Part shown: positions 1 through 8,633 of the stretch, piece by piece
How the letters are laid out: each line of letters begins with the position of its first letter
How positions within the stretch are numbered: position 1 is the first letter of the stretch
Assembly (NCBI RefSeq): GCF_008709555.1
Contig: NZ_VYIJ01000012.1
Span: 1 to 42,549, forward strand
Reading direction: 5' to 3'
From: Thermoplasma sp.
GTDB lineage: Archaea > Thermoplasmatota > Thermoplasmata > Thermoplasmatales > Thermoplasmataceae
Length of the DNA: 42,549 bases
The notes under the pieces: generated by a model
Databases searched by the model: none
Told to the model about the DNA's origin: nothing
What the model saw: the letters and a program-made list of their open reading frames with translations, nothing else
Position numbers and translations under genes: made by a program

Positions 1-78
1 CTAAATCGAGACGTATTGAAAAAACGCTGAATCATGGATTGAATATTATCCGCAGCTTATCTTTTTGTAAATGAAAAA

Positions 79-678
79 TCATTCTTCTATACTGTCTTCA
101 ATAAGGCCCAGGCTGACAAGTATATCCATAACCTCAGATTCGTTCAATCCTGTATTCTTGGCCGTTTCGCTGACGCTCAGCGTGTCAAGGTATACGGTGA
201 CGATCTCCCTGATGAGTTCGTCGTCATCATCGATACTTTCCTTTATGGCACTTATAAGTCCATCCTTCTCCCTTATGAGATCCGTCCGTCTCCTGGTGAG
301 ATCATCGATCTGCCTGTTGATCTCCCTGAGGCGTCTCATGGCATCTGACAGCCCATCGATTTTTGCCTCCGTATTCTCAATAGGTAACCTCCTTATATCG
401 AAGAAATTGCGGCCATAGTCGATGAAGACCGATGAGAAACCTGACGGCAGATAGACCTTCCGCTTGGCACCAAGATCACTAGGAACAAACCCTATACTGG
501 TCACAAGGTTAGCCTTCTCTAGAAGTTCAAGCTGCTTGAGAATGGCCTGTTGACTCAAACCGATGCTCTTGCTCAGCTCAAGAGCATAGGATCTCTCGAG
601 CTGGGTAAGCATCCTTATGATCTCTCGCCTGGTCGAATTTTCAATGGCAGATATAAAAAGATCTATGTCGTCCATCAT
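79..678 (-). CDS. HTH (ArsR/MarR-like) transcriptional regulator with coiled coil
   Basis: The 199-residue protein begins with a winged-helix DNA-binding domain (about residues 8-75). It contains the ArsR-type stretches 'STRREIIRMLTQ' and 'LSQQAILKQLELLEKANLV', where the second is the recognition helix. A charged helical segment (about 105-150, rich in Arg/Glu/Asp/Leu) should form a coiled coil for dimerisation, followed by a small C-terminal helical region. The start codon overlaps the stop of the small heat-shock gene by 4 bases (ATGA), so the two are translationally coupled in one operon. By analogy with archaeal heat-shock regulators such as Phr of Pyrococcus, it may repress its own operon through the inverted repeat at 1228-1248. 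That role is inferred; the fold assignment is firm. Confidence 0.85.
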   Translation of the reverse strand: MMDDIDLFISAIENSTRREIIRMLTQLERSYALELSKSIGLSQQAILKQLELLEKANLVTSIGFVPSDLGAKRKVYLPSGFSSVFIDYGRNFFDIRRLPIENTEAKIDGLSDAMRRLREINRQIDDLTRRRTDLIREKDGLISAIKESIDDDDELIREIVTVYLDTLSVSETAKNTGLNESEVMDILVSLGLIEDSIEE

Positions 679-1214
679 TCTATCGAAACTTTCCTGCCAC
701 TGCCTTCCTTGCTGGTCGCCTTCTCAACAGTAACGTCGAGCAGACCGTTGTTGAATTTCGCTGTGGCTGTCTCTGGCTTGAGCTTGTAATCGAAGTCTAT
801 GCTCTTGTAGTATTTCCTCTGGTCCTCGTCCACGTTGAGCGTTATGTTGTATTCAGATATCTTGAGATCTATGCTGTCTTTGCTGACGCCAGGAAGCTCG
901 AATGTCACGTAGACCTTCTTGTCATCGTCGTTAATGTCGGTTATCGGTTCCCTAACTCCGCGCTCTATAGGCCTCGCCCCCCTGGTTATACCAGGTACAT
1001 TACCGAATTCCTGGAATATAGGTTTTCCGTCGGAGCCAATTCTGTATGTAAATCCGTACACGTATGGTTCAGACATGGTCATGTTCGGATCGTTAAGTAT
1101 CCTGTTCCATATCCTCATGAGCCTGTTGTTCAGGGATTTTATGTCGATGCCGAAGTCCTTGAAGAACTCGTCAAACATGTCGTCCCAATCATCAAATTCA
1201 TCCTTCTTCGCCAT
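675..1214 (-). CDS. hsp20: Small heat-shock protein, Hsp20/alpha-crystallin family
   Basis: This 179-residue ATP-independent holdase chaperone keeps unfolding proteins soluble in the cytoplasm. The N-terminal arm (1-85) is acidic and aromatic-rich. The alpha-crystallin domain spans about 90-170, with the family stretches 'VYVTFELPGVSKDSIDL' and 'FNNGLLDVTVEK'. The C-terminus carries a V-S-I triplet, matching the I/V-x-I/V anchor used for oligomer assembly. The reading frame stays open to GTG codons at 1220 and 1223. The ATG at 1214 is preferred because GGTGGTGA lies just before it. It is the first gene of a two-gene operon with the HTH regulator, and an inverted repeat overlaps the expected transcription start. 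Confidence 0.93.
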   Translation of the reverse strand: MAKKDEFDDWDDMFDEFFKDFGIDIKSLNNRLMRIWNRILNDPNMTMSEPYVYGFTYRIGSDGKPIFQEFGNVPGITRGARPIERGVREPITDINDDDKKVYVTFELPGVSKDSIDLKISEYNITLNVDEDQRKYYKSIDFDYKLKPETATAKFNNGLLDVTVEKATSKEGSGRKVSIE

Positions 1215-1227
1215 ATTCACCACCCAC

Positions 1228-1248
1228 TTGTCAACCTTTGGTTGACAA
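1228..1248. promoter_or_regulatory. Perfect inverted repeat, probable operator of the hsp20 operon
   Basis: The arms TTGTCAACC (1228-1236) and GGTTGACAA (1240-1248) are perfect reverse complements around a TTT spacer. The repeat lies between the TATA-like element at 1267-1274 and the hsp20 start codon. It covers the expected transcription start near 1244, where a bound repressor would block RNA polymerase. The natural candidate ligand is the HTH protein encoded second in the operon. Confidence 0.75.
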
Positions 1249-1264
1249 CCTAATATTAAAAATT

Positions 1265-1275
1265 AGTATTTAAGC
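1265..1275 (-). promoter_or_regulatory. TATA box of the hsp20 operon
   Basis: The minus strand reads CTTAAATA at 1274-1267, about 26 bases before the inverted repeat centre. The element lies across the 3' end of the upstream MmpL gene, whose stop codon is at 1270-1272, so there is no separate intergenic promoter region. Confidence 0.6.
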
Positions 1276-4200
1276 TTTTCTGATCTTCGATGGCCACCAG
1301 TTCCACTTCTTCATCAGGAGCATAACTGCAGGTACAAAGAATGGCCAGCTCAGGAAGGTATCTATGAGAACGCCTATGGCAAGGCCTCCTCCGATCTCCT
1401 CTATCAGCTGAAGATCACTGAAGTAAAGCGAACCAAATGTGACGAAGAGCAGCGAACCGAGCGTCACTATTATTCCACCGTTCTCTCTGATGCTGGTGGT
1501 TATAGCCTCCTCATCAGTCATGCCCTTCATTACGCCCTCTCTGGCACGGGTTATCATGAATATATCATAATCCAGGCCCACGGCCAGCAGTGTCACGAAG
1601 GTGAACATGGGCATGAATATTATTATGGGCAGATGATATATATAATACACGATCCAGTATATGATCATAAGGCCAACGATGACCGAGGCAAGGACCATAA
1701 GTATCAGCCTGAGTGGCGTGAATACGGAGCTCAGCTGTATCGCCAGTATCACAAAGATCGAGGCTGCAAGTATCGGTATCATCTCCTCAAACGTTCTCAG
1801 TGTATGGCTGTAGGCCGCATCCAGACCCGCTGTGAGTCCGCCAACGTAGAACGTGATCGAGTTCCCCATATATGATGAGATCTTTGACGGCAATGAATTT
1901 ATGAAGGATGCTGCAGCGTTTGACCAGCTTATATTCGATAGCTCGAATTCAACCATGACGTAGTGCGGATCGCTGCCTATGTAGGTGTTTATCTGCGATC
2001 TGTACGTGGAAACATAGTTGGAAGGAAGTCTATCGATGTTGACGTACTGGCCGTATGGATACGTCGGCCCGTACACCTTGGCAACACCTCTCAGACCTGC
2101 CATCATGCTCTCCAACTTTGTGATCTGGTTCATCTCCGATACGTTGTAAGTGCCGTTAACGATCACTGGGCTGTTGAATTTCAGTATTACGAAGCTCTCA
2201 AAGAAAAGATCGCGATGGAAGCTCTGATTGACGACCACGGCAGACTGTATTCCGCTGCTTGGCGGTATCAGGCTGAACACGTTCATATTGGTCGGCGTTG
2301 ATGCATAAACATAAAGTGCACCGAACGCCACGACAATGAATATTACAACGATCTTCTTCTTGTTCCTGAGTACGGTGTTTGATATTTTCTCCATGGTGCC
2401 TTCCATTGGTATCTTCTTGTTCCTTGCCGGCCAGAACGTGCGGTAGCCGAGCCTCTTGAACAATGCTATGAGGAACGTGTTTGCAAGCATTATGGAGACC
2501 ACGACGCCGACAGCATTGGTTATACCAGCATCGCTGAATATTGGCACTTTGAAAAGGTAAAGCACTATGTATGAAAGTGCCACGGTTATACCGGAAGTGA
2601 ACACGGCATGCCCAGCCCATTTAGATGATTCCGGTATCGGATCGCCGCCGTTTCTGTAGAGCTCCCTCCTATATCTTGACATGATGTAGACGACGTAATC
2701 GCTGGTCAAGCCGAGGAGAAGTATCAACAACAGCGTTGGCGTGACAAATGATACGGTGGCATGCAAAGCATAGCGGTACAGGAGATCATTCAGTCCGAAT
2801 GATATTATGGATGACATGACGAAAAGACCGAATGGAAGGAACGCCGCAACCGGGGACCTGAAGAACAGCCCAACTATGAGTATGGAGAGGACGATGCCTA
2901 TTATCAGCGCTCGGACAAGGCCCGTCATCACTTCCTGCTCTATCTGCTGGCTGAGAACGTCAGTTCCGGCCGTGTAGTATATACCATTTACCGGTTTAAC
3001 AGCAACATACGAAGCTGCAATCTTGTTCACCGAATTCAGTGTCGATATGGTGTAATTTTTGTTGAGAGTAAAGGAAAATATCTCCGTTGTATTTCCGTAC
3101 CCAACAAGTGATCCCATAACGTACTGCGATGGAAGAACAGGATACTGCAGAAAAGTCTCATCATAGATGGTGCTGTTTACCGTGCTGTTAATATACGAAT
3201 CGCTCGTGTTTCCTGAATTAAGCAAATCGCTTAGATAAGGTTCAAGATATCTGAGGTTTAATGAAACAAGGGGATTTCCATTAAACTGGTATATGGTACC
3301 ATTATAGACCTCCGTTGATGTCAGATGGGGGATAGCGGCATAATTTCCTGCGAACGAAACATTGACTATTGCGGTTACAAATCTATTTATGGTTGTATTG
3401 AGCCCAGAGATTAGGGAAGAATAGCTGGAGAGGCCTGGAGCTATCGTATTTACCGTGAATTGCTCTGCAAAGGACGTATATTTTGACAGATTTGAGAAAT
3501 CCATTATGGTGAGATTGCTGTCTACAGCCAGTATCTCAGAGGAAAAAAGCTGATTGCTTGATGAGATGTATTTGGAAAGTGCAAGTGAAGTCTTATTGAC
3601 GGCTGAATTTGCTATCTCAAGAGCATCTTTTATGTTAGTATTATTCAAGGTCTTATTCATGTAGGCAGAAAAATCGGATAGATAAACGGGAGAAAGAACC
3701 CCATAAGGTGTGCTTGAGAATTCTCCCTCTAAGAAGCTAGCGCTTTGGTACCCGGCTTCCTCTGCCCTTGATAAATTATATTCGCTCACTTTAAATTCAT
3801 TACTGAAATTCTGGACATAGACCACTGCGGGCACAAACAGGAAACTCGCGGTTAGATACAGGCTCTGATTCAGCTTATTGCTCTCACCATAAAGATTGAC
3901 ATTGATCTTGTAGATACCGGAAAGCTCCTTTCCAAGGGATAGCGACACGGATCTGAGAGTATCATTCTCAATGGTGATTATGCTCGAGGCATTTGCACTG
4001 AAACCGTTTCTGTCGAGATATGATATTATTGCGCCTTGCATGCTCATCAATGCGTGTAGAGAGGTAAGAGTGTCAATGCTGGTATTGTTCGTAACGATGA
4101 CAAAGGACGAATCATTCGATGAATTGAAGTACTGCGATTGCAGGTTTGACGCGATATTGGCAGGCGAATTTGGCGGCACTATATCACTCGCTATATTGTA

Positions 4201-4329
4201 ACTGGTATCAGAAAACAATGCAGGCGCAAAGGGAGCAACAACGACGATAACTATGATCCAGGCAACAATGACCGCGGCGCTGTGCCTAGCTGAAAATGTA
4301 CCGATCCTCCGGAAAGTATTCTCAAACAC
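1270..4329 (-). CDS. MmpL/RND-superfamily membrane transporter
   Basis: The 1019-residue polytopic protein has the duplicated RND plan: TM1 (about 18-38), a large extracytoplasmic loop (about 40-465), a block of TMs (about 470-620), a further TM near 660, a second loop (about 685-840) and a final TM block to the C-terminus. Each TM block has an MmpL-like Asp-containing signature ('GLTSDYVVYIMSRYRRE' and 'GLDYDIFMITRARE'). Such proteins export lipids or hydrophobic compounds using ion gradients; the substrate here is unknown. The first loop is crowded with N-x-S/T sequons, as expected of a glycosylated archaeal surface domain. Translation starts at GTG 4329, and TCTTAATTAG about 26 bases upstream supports a leaderless mRNA. 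It is divergent from ahcY. Confidence 0.88.
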   Translation of the reverse strand: MFENTFRRIGTFSARHSAAVIVAWIIVIVVVAPFAPALFSDTSYNIASDIVPPNSPANIASNLQSQYFNSSNDSSFVIVTNNTSIDTLTSLHALMSMQGAIISYLDRNGFSANASSIITIENDTLRSVSLSLGKELSGIYKINVNLYGESNKLNQSLYLTASFLFVPAVVYVQNFSNEFKVSEYNLSRAEEAGYQSASFLEGEFSSTPYGVLSPVYLSDFSAYMNKTLNNTNIKDALEIANSAVNKTSLALSKYISSSNQLFSSEILAVDSNLTIMDFSNLSKYTSFAEQFTVNTIAPGLSSYSSLISGLNTTINRFVTAIVNVSFAGNYAAIPHLTSTEVYNGTIYQFNGNPLVSLNLRYLEPYLSDLLNSGNTSDSYINSTVNSTIYDETFLQYPVLPSQYVMGSLVGYGNTTEIFSFTLNKNYTISTLNSVNKIAASYVAVKPVNGIYYTAGTDVLSQQIEQEVMTGLVRALIIGIVLSILIVGLFFRSPVAAFLPFGLFVMSSIISFGLNDLLYRYALHATVSFVTPTLLLILLLGLTSDYVVYIMSRYRRELYRNGGDPIPESSKWAGHAVFTSGITVALSYIVLYLFKVPIFSDAGITNAVGVVVSIMLANTFLIALFKRLGYRTFWPARNKKIPMEGTMEKISNTVLRNKKKIVVIFIVVAFGALYVYASTPTNMNVFSLIPPSSGIQSAVVVNQSFHRDLFFESFVILKFNSPVIVNGTYNVSEMNQITKLESMMAGLRGVAKVYGPTYPYGQYVNIDRLPSNYVSTYRSQINTYIGSDPHYVMVEFELSNISWSNAAASFINSLPSKISSYMGNSITFYVGGLTAGLDAAYSHTLRTFEEMIPILAASIFVILAIQLSSVFTPLRLILMVLASVIVGLMIIYWIVYYIYHLPIIIFMPMFTFVTLLAVGLDYDIFMITRAREGVMKGMTDEEAITTSIRENGGIIVTLGSLLFVTFGSLYFSDLQLIEEIGGGLAIGVLIDTFLSWPFFVPAVMLLMKKWNWWPSKIRKA

Positions 4330-4380
4330 AACGCCTGAATTTCATTTAACTAATTAAGAATTTAGTCATAAAGATCAACC

Positions 4381-4388
4381 TTTATCAA
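4381..4388 (+). promoter_or_regulatory. TATA box for ahcY
   Basis: TTTATCAA is centred 26 bases before the ATG at 4410, placing the transcription start at or next to the start codon, so the mRNA should be leaderless. Confidence 0.55.
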
Positions 4389-4409
4389 CGTCAGCGTTAT
4401 ATTCGATGC

Positions 4410-5642
4410 ATGGCAGAGAGTAAGGGTTTTCTCAGACTGGCATGGGCAAGGGACCACATGCCAGTCATGGCGGAGATAAGGAAGAGATTTCAGGCTGAAA
4501 AACCGTTTAAGGGAATAAGGGTTGCAATGGCGCTTCATGTGGAAGCGAAGACGGGCATATTCGCGCTTCTGCTCAAGGAAGGCGGGGCCGAAGTCAAGAT
4601 GGCTTCCTGCAATCCCCTAAGTTCAGATGATTCTGTCGTCCAGAGCCTCAAGGAAGATTATGGGATGCCCGTGTTCGCAAGGAAGGGCGAAACCAACGAA
4701 GAGTACTATGAATACCTTTACCGCACGCTTGATGTTCAACCCGATATAATAATAGATGATGGAGGGGATCTTACTAAGATCGTGCACACCGAGAGAAAGG
4801 ATCTTGCGAAGAACATATTCGGCGGAAACGAAGAGACCACCACTGGCGTCCAGAGACTAAAGGCAATGGAGAGATCCGGTGTTCTGCTCTTCCCCATGTT
4901 CGATGTCAACGATGCAAACATGAAACATCTGTTCGATAACAGGTACGGAACCGGACAGAGCACGCTTGATGGCATAATGAATGCGACGAACCTTCTCATC
5001 GCTGGAAGAACCGTGGTTGTTGCTGGCTATGGCTATTGCGGCCGTGGCATAGCAATGAGGCTAAAGGGCATGGGGGCAAACGTGGTCGTCACCGAAATAG
5101 ATCCGATAAAGGCAAACGAGGCTATAATGGACGGTTTCCAGGTCAGAAAAATGAATAATGCCATAAGGGACGCAGACATGGTCATCACTGCGACAGGGAT
5201 GAAGGACGTCGTCAAATACGAGGATGCACTTGTTGCGAAGAAGAATGTGGTGCTCGCCAACGCCGGCCATTTCAACAACGAAGTCGCAGTTTCCGAAATA
5301 GAAAAGAGATCGCTGGAAAAGAAAGACGTTCGCGAATTCGTCAAGAGATACAGGCTTGAAAATGGGAATACCGTTGACGTTATAGCGGATGGCCGCCTGG
5401 TCAATTTGGCAGCTGGACAGGGCCATCCAGTGGAGATCATGGATCTCAGCTTCGCGCTTCAGGCCCTGACAGCCGAATACCTGGTGAAGAACCATGATAA
5501 ACTGGAGCGGAAGGTTTATCCTGTCCCTGCCGACATAGACAGGTATGTTGCCGAAATAAGGCTGAAGCAGTTCGGAGGCGAACTGGATCAGCTTAACGAA
5601 GATCAGATAAGATACCTGAACTCATGGGATGAGGGAACGTAA
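4410..5642 (+). CDS. ahcY: S-adenosyl-L-homocysteine hydrolase
   Basis: This enzyme hydrolyses S-adenosylhomocysteine to adenosine and homocysteine, relieving product inhibition of methyltransferases and recycling the methionine skeleton. The 410-residue length fits the shorter archaeal/Thermotoga-type enzymes, which lack the insertion of eukaryotic forms. Visible signatures are 'MALHVEAKTG' near the N-terminus, 'DDGGDLT' (about 116-122), 'NRYGTGQSTLDGI', the NAD+-binding loop 'GYGYCGRG' (about 206-213), 'NAGHFNNE' and 'LAAGQGHP'. The tightly bound NAD is used for transient 3'-oxidation. It ends 2 bases before the convergent serS stop. Confidence 0.97.
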   Translation: MAESKGFLRLAWARDHMPVMAEIRKRFQAEKPFKGIRVAMALHVEAKTGIFALLLKEGGAEVKMASCNPLSSDDSVVQSLKEDYGMPVFARKGETNEEYYEYLYRTLDVQPDIIIDDGGDLTKIVHTERKDLAKNIFGGNEETTTGVQRLKAMERSGVLLFPMFDVNDANMKHLFDNRYGTGQSTLDGIMNATNLLIAGRTVVVAGYGYCGRGIAMRLKGMGANVVVTEIDPIKANEAIMDGFQVRKMNNAIRDADMVITATGMKDVVKYEDALVAKKNVVLANAGHFNNEVAVSEIEKRSLEKKDVREFVKRYRLENGNTVDVIADGRLVNLAAGQGHPVEIMDLSFALQALTAEYLVKNHDKLERKVYPVPADIDRYVAEIRLKQFGGELDQLNEDQIRYLNSWDEGT

Positions 5643-5644
5643 CC

Positions 5645-6970
5645 TCATTCCCTCTCTATGTACTGGAATCCTGTGTACGGTACCAGAACATCGGGTATTC
5701 TTATCCTGTCTCCTTCCTGGAAATTCTCCATTATAGCTACCAATATCCTGGTCGTTGCAATTGCGGTGCTGTTCAGCGTGTGAACGAATTTGTTACCTTC
5801 GCTTGTTCTGTACTTTATGTTAAGTGATCTTGCCTGATAGTCTGTATCGTTTGATGCCGATACAATCTCCCTGAACTTACCCTGCGCCGGGAACCACGCC
5901 TCTATATCATACTTCTTTGCCGCAAGCCTCCCGAGCTCACCAGAACATACGTTGACGATCCTGTATGGGATCCCGAGACTCCTGTATATTGCCTCAGCGT
6001 TGCCTAATATTTCCTCAAGGAAATCCCACGAATCCTCTGGCCTGCAGAATACGAACTGCTCTATCTTGTTGAACTGATGCACCCTGAATATGCCCTTTGT
6101 GTCCTTTCCATGTGCACCGGCCTCTCTCCTGAAGCAGGCCGATATACCGGCTACCCTCACCGGCAGTTCCCTCTCCTCTAGGAACTGATTCGAGAGCATG
6201 GCCGCTATTGAATGCTCAGATGTCGCGATGAGATAGAGATCTTCACCCTCTATCTTGTACAGCGTATCCTTGAACGTTTCCAGATCCGTAGCGCCACGCA
6301 TGCTCTCCAGATTCAGCATGTACGGAGGTTCAACTATTGAGAATCCACGCTGCGATAGAAAATCAACAGCGTAGTTCTCCAGAGCCATCTCCAGCTTTAG
6401 CAATCTGTTCTTTATGAAGTAGAAGCGCGATCCTGATATACGCGCTGCGCTCTCAAGATCGATTATGTCCAGATCCTGACCGAGATCGACATGGCTCTTC
6501 GGCCTCTCATCCACTATTTCGTAATCATCGCTATTTCCTGAATTCTTCCTGAACTCCTCCAGGTCGTCTCTGAATACCTTCGCATGGCCGACGTACCTTA
6601 CCAGCCTGTTGTTTTCATCGCCAAAGCATATAGGAACGCTTTCATGCACGAGATTTGGTATGGTCCACAGTATCCGGTCGCGTTCCTCCTCTATCTTTCT
6701 CAGCCTGTTTTCCAGATCCGCGATCCTGACATTGATCTCTTCAACATTCTTCTTTTCAGCTGAAGCGTCATTATTGCCCTTTATAAGATCTGCTATCTTC
6801 TTGGTCTCCTTATTTTTCTGTGATCTAAGGGTGTTCAGTTCCCTGTTGATACTTCTCCATTCCTCGTCAAGCCTGAAGAACTCCTCTATGGGTGCCTTAT
6901 CTACACCCCTGTATTCACAGTTTTTTTCAAACAGTTCTCTATTGGACCTCAGGAGCTTTACGTCTATCAT
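5645..6970 (-). CDS. serS: Seryl-tRNA synthetase
   Basis: This class II aminoacyl-tRNA synthetase charges tRNA-Ser. The N-terminal helical hairpin (about 25-110, Glu/Lys/Arg-rich coiled coil) binds the long variable arm of tRNA-Ser. The catalytic domain follows, with motif 2 'FRREAGAHGKDTKGIFRVHQ' and motif 3 'LNSTAIATTRILVAIMEN'. At 441 residues it is the common bacterial-type SerRS, not the unusual methanogen type. TTATATATATAA at 6988-6999, about 26 bases upstream of the ATG at 6970, supports a leaderless transcript. Confidence 0.97.
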   Translation of the reverse strand: MIDVKLLRSNRELFEKNCEYRGVDKAPIEEFFRLDEEWRSINRELNTLRSQKNKETKKIADLIKGNNDASAEKKNVEEINVRIADLENRLRKIEEERDRILWTIPNLVHESVPICFGDENNRLVRYVGHAKVFRDDLEEFRKNSGNSDDYEIVDERPKSHVDLGQDLDIIDLESAARISGSRFYFIKNRLLKLEMALENYAVDFLSQRGFSIVEPPYMLNLESMRGATDLETFKDTLYKIEGEDLYLIATSEHSIAAMLSNQFLEERELPVRVAGISACFRREAGAHGKDTKGIFRVHQFNKIEQFVFCRPEDSWDFLEEILGNAEAIYRSLGIPYRIVNVCSGELGRLAAKKYDIEAWFPAQGKFREIVSASNDTDYQARSLNIKYRTSEGNKFVHTLNSTAIATTRILVAIMENFQEGDRIRIPDVLVPYTGFQYIERE

Positions 6971-6987
6971 TGCAAACTATATTTGAA

Positions 6988-6999
6988 TTATATATATAA
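6988..6999 (-). promoter_or_regulatory. TATA box for serS
   Basis: An uninterrupted alternating T/A element lies about 26 bases before the serS ATG on the minus strand, the standard archaeal spacing for a leaderless mRNA. Confidence 0.6.
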
Positions 7000-7058
7000 T
7001 GGAAATCGTCGGCCTCTCAATGAATAGTTCCGTCGGCTGCATCTTCAGTCCAAATATA

Positions 7059-8270
7059 TCAGTGCACGATCTTTTCCGTCGACTCCTTCGATCTTTCCGA
7101 AGATCTGAAATTCGATCTTGGTTTCCTGTAGCCGAACACCAGAAGCCAGACCACGGGGAACAGATCAATGACCAGGGCGCCGGGAACCCCATACCTGTAT
7201 ATGGAGAACTGCCAGTATGGTGCCGGAGCGACAACCACAGGTATGAACGAATGCCAGAATGAATACGACACGGCGTATAGGGGCGCACCTATGAACGTGA
7301 GACCTACAAATGTTATCAGCGCCTGAACGTTGCCGGATCCCATCCTCCATTCCATGCTGTATGTGCAGTTAAAGGAAAGTCCCATCCCAATACCGAATAT
7401 GAATCCACCGAGGATCTGATAGAGGACACTCTGATTCTGATCGAAGAAGAAGTTGGTGCGCATATGAAGTACGAGTATGGTAATCTGTGCGAGAATGGAC
7501 ACTGCGAGGAGTGATATGGCAATGGCTCTGATCATCTGCCTCTCCTTTGATACACCGATCGTTTCACGGAATGATGTCTGGAAACAAAGTGTTCCGAGAT
7601 ATCCGACAGATCCGATGATAAGGCCGAAGATGAGCCATATCCTGACCATCGCATCCTGAAAGAAGTAGATCAGTATCGCAACGACAATTATAACGCCGGA
7701 GAGAACGGCATATTGCGTCTTCCGAGATGGCCAGATGAAAGATGATGTTGGCTTCGCGGATATAAAGAATCCTGACGTGGGCCTGTATCTGGACAACTGA
7801 ATCACTAGGTATATCCCTGAAACCATGGACAGAAAGAATGGAAAAGCCCAGAAACTTCCGGTAGCGAATCCTGTGTAGAAGTCACCTATGTTGCAGCCAC
7901 CAGCCATCCTAGTTCCGTATCCTATGAGTATGCCACCCGCAAGGGCCTGTATGGCAAGATTGCGGTTCGGCACTTGCCTTATGGAGAACTCGCCCCTGGC
8001 AAGAGAAGCGGCGAAGGACCCAAGTATTATGCCAAAGACCAGAAACCATGTGAATGCACTTCCTATCTTCGGTATGGGATAAACATGGTAGTATGCCAGG
8101 TTGGAAACATGCAGGCCAAACAGGCTCCAGAATACCCCACCCATCTGGCTCTCTGCACCAGTGACACCCCACCATAGGGCCTGCCCGCTTACGATGTAAG
8201 AAATGACGGCAAGGGCGAAAGTCGCAACCGCCAGCGTGATCGCATAGAGGTATATCGTGTTGAATTTCAT
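7059..8270 (-). CDS. YeeE/YedE-family membrane transporter (sulfur compounds)
   Basis: This integral membrane protein of about 403 residues has roughly ten hydrophobic segments and two related halves. Each half carries a conserved Cys signature: 'GTRMAGGCNIGDFYTG' in the first and 'CTYSMEWRMGSGNVQ' in the second. In the YeeE/TsuA family such cysteines line the path for thiosulfate. A role in thiosulfate or other sulfur-compound uptake is plausible for a sulfur-respiring organism, but the substrate is inferred. The frame is open upstream to 8324, but a TATA-like CATATAAGG at about 8305-8313 lies inside that extension. The start is therefore set at ATG 8270. Confidence 0.85.
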   Translation of the reverse strand: MKFNTIYLYAITLAVATFALAVISYIVSGQALWWGVTGAESQMGGVFWSLFGLHVSNLAYYHVYPIPKIGSAFTWFLVFGIILGSFAASLARGEFSIRQVPNRNLAIQALAGGILIGYGTRMAGGCNIGDFYTGFATGSFWAFPFFLSMVSGIYLVIQLSRYRPTSGFFISAKPTSSFIWPSRKTQYAVLSGVIIVVAILIYFFQDAMVRIWLIFGLIIGSVGYLGTLCFQTSFRETIGVSKERQMIRAIAISLLAVSILAQITILVLHMRTNFFFDQNQSVLYQILGGFIFGIGMGLSFNCTYSMEWRMGSGNVQALITFVGLTFIGAPLYAVSYSFWHSFIPVVVAPAPYWQFSIYRYGVPGALVIDLFPVVWLLVFGYRKPRSNFRSSERSKESTEKIVH

Positions 8271-8633
8271 AAAGATAAATTCGAAACAAAGAGAACAATC
8301 TTTCCTTATATGCAAAAATTGCACAGATAATACTATTTTTATACGAAAATGATCACATCATACTGGACATATAGCGGAAATTCTCCCGATTATGATCTGA
8401 TAGACATGATCATGAAGTCGCTATTTCTCCAGATTATATGATATATAATATAAAGCTATCCATAGCGCAATCTGCTTGAGAGATGCAACCCTGAATTGTA
8501 AATATCTTTATACTAAAATATTATAAATGGATCATTGATTATGATTTATTTCAAAAATTTAACTAATATTTCCTTACGAATTTCGATCAATGATGGCAAA
8601 AGGTTTATATAAATTATAAATCTCCCCATTGAA
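8271..8633. other. Divergent intergenic region with two promoters and a direct repeat
   Basis: No gene is visible in this AT-rich gap. It holds the minus-strand promoter of the YeeE/YedE gene (CATATAAGG near 8309) and a small repeat TGCAA-AAA-TTGCA close to it. The plus-strand promoter of the PhoU-like gene is at 8604-8611. A 13-base direct repeat with one mismatch, TTCTCC(C/A)GATTAT, occurs at 8381-8393 and 8425-8437, 44 bases apart. It could be a paired regulator site. Confidence 0.5.
8604..8611 (+). promoter_or_regulatory. TATA box for the PhoU-like gene
   Basis: TTTATATA is centred 26-27 bases before the ATG at 8634 and preceded by a purine-rich stretch (AAAGG) resembling a BRE. The predicted transcript is leaderless. 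Confidence 0.65.
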
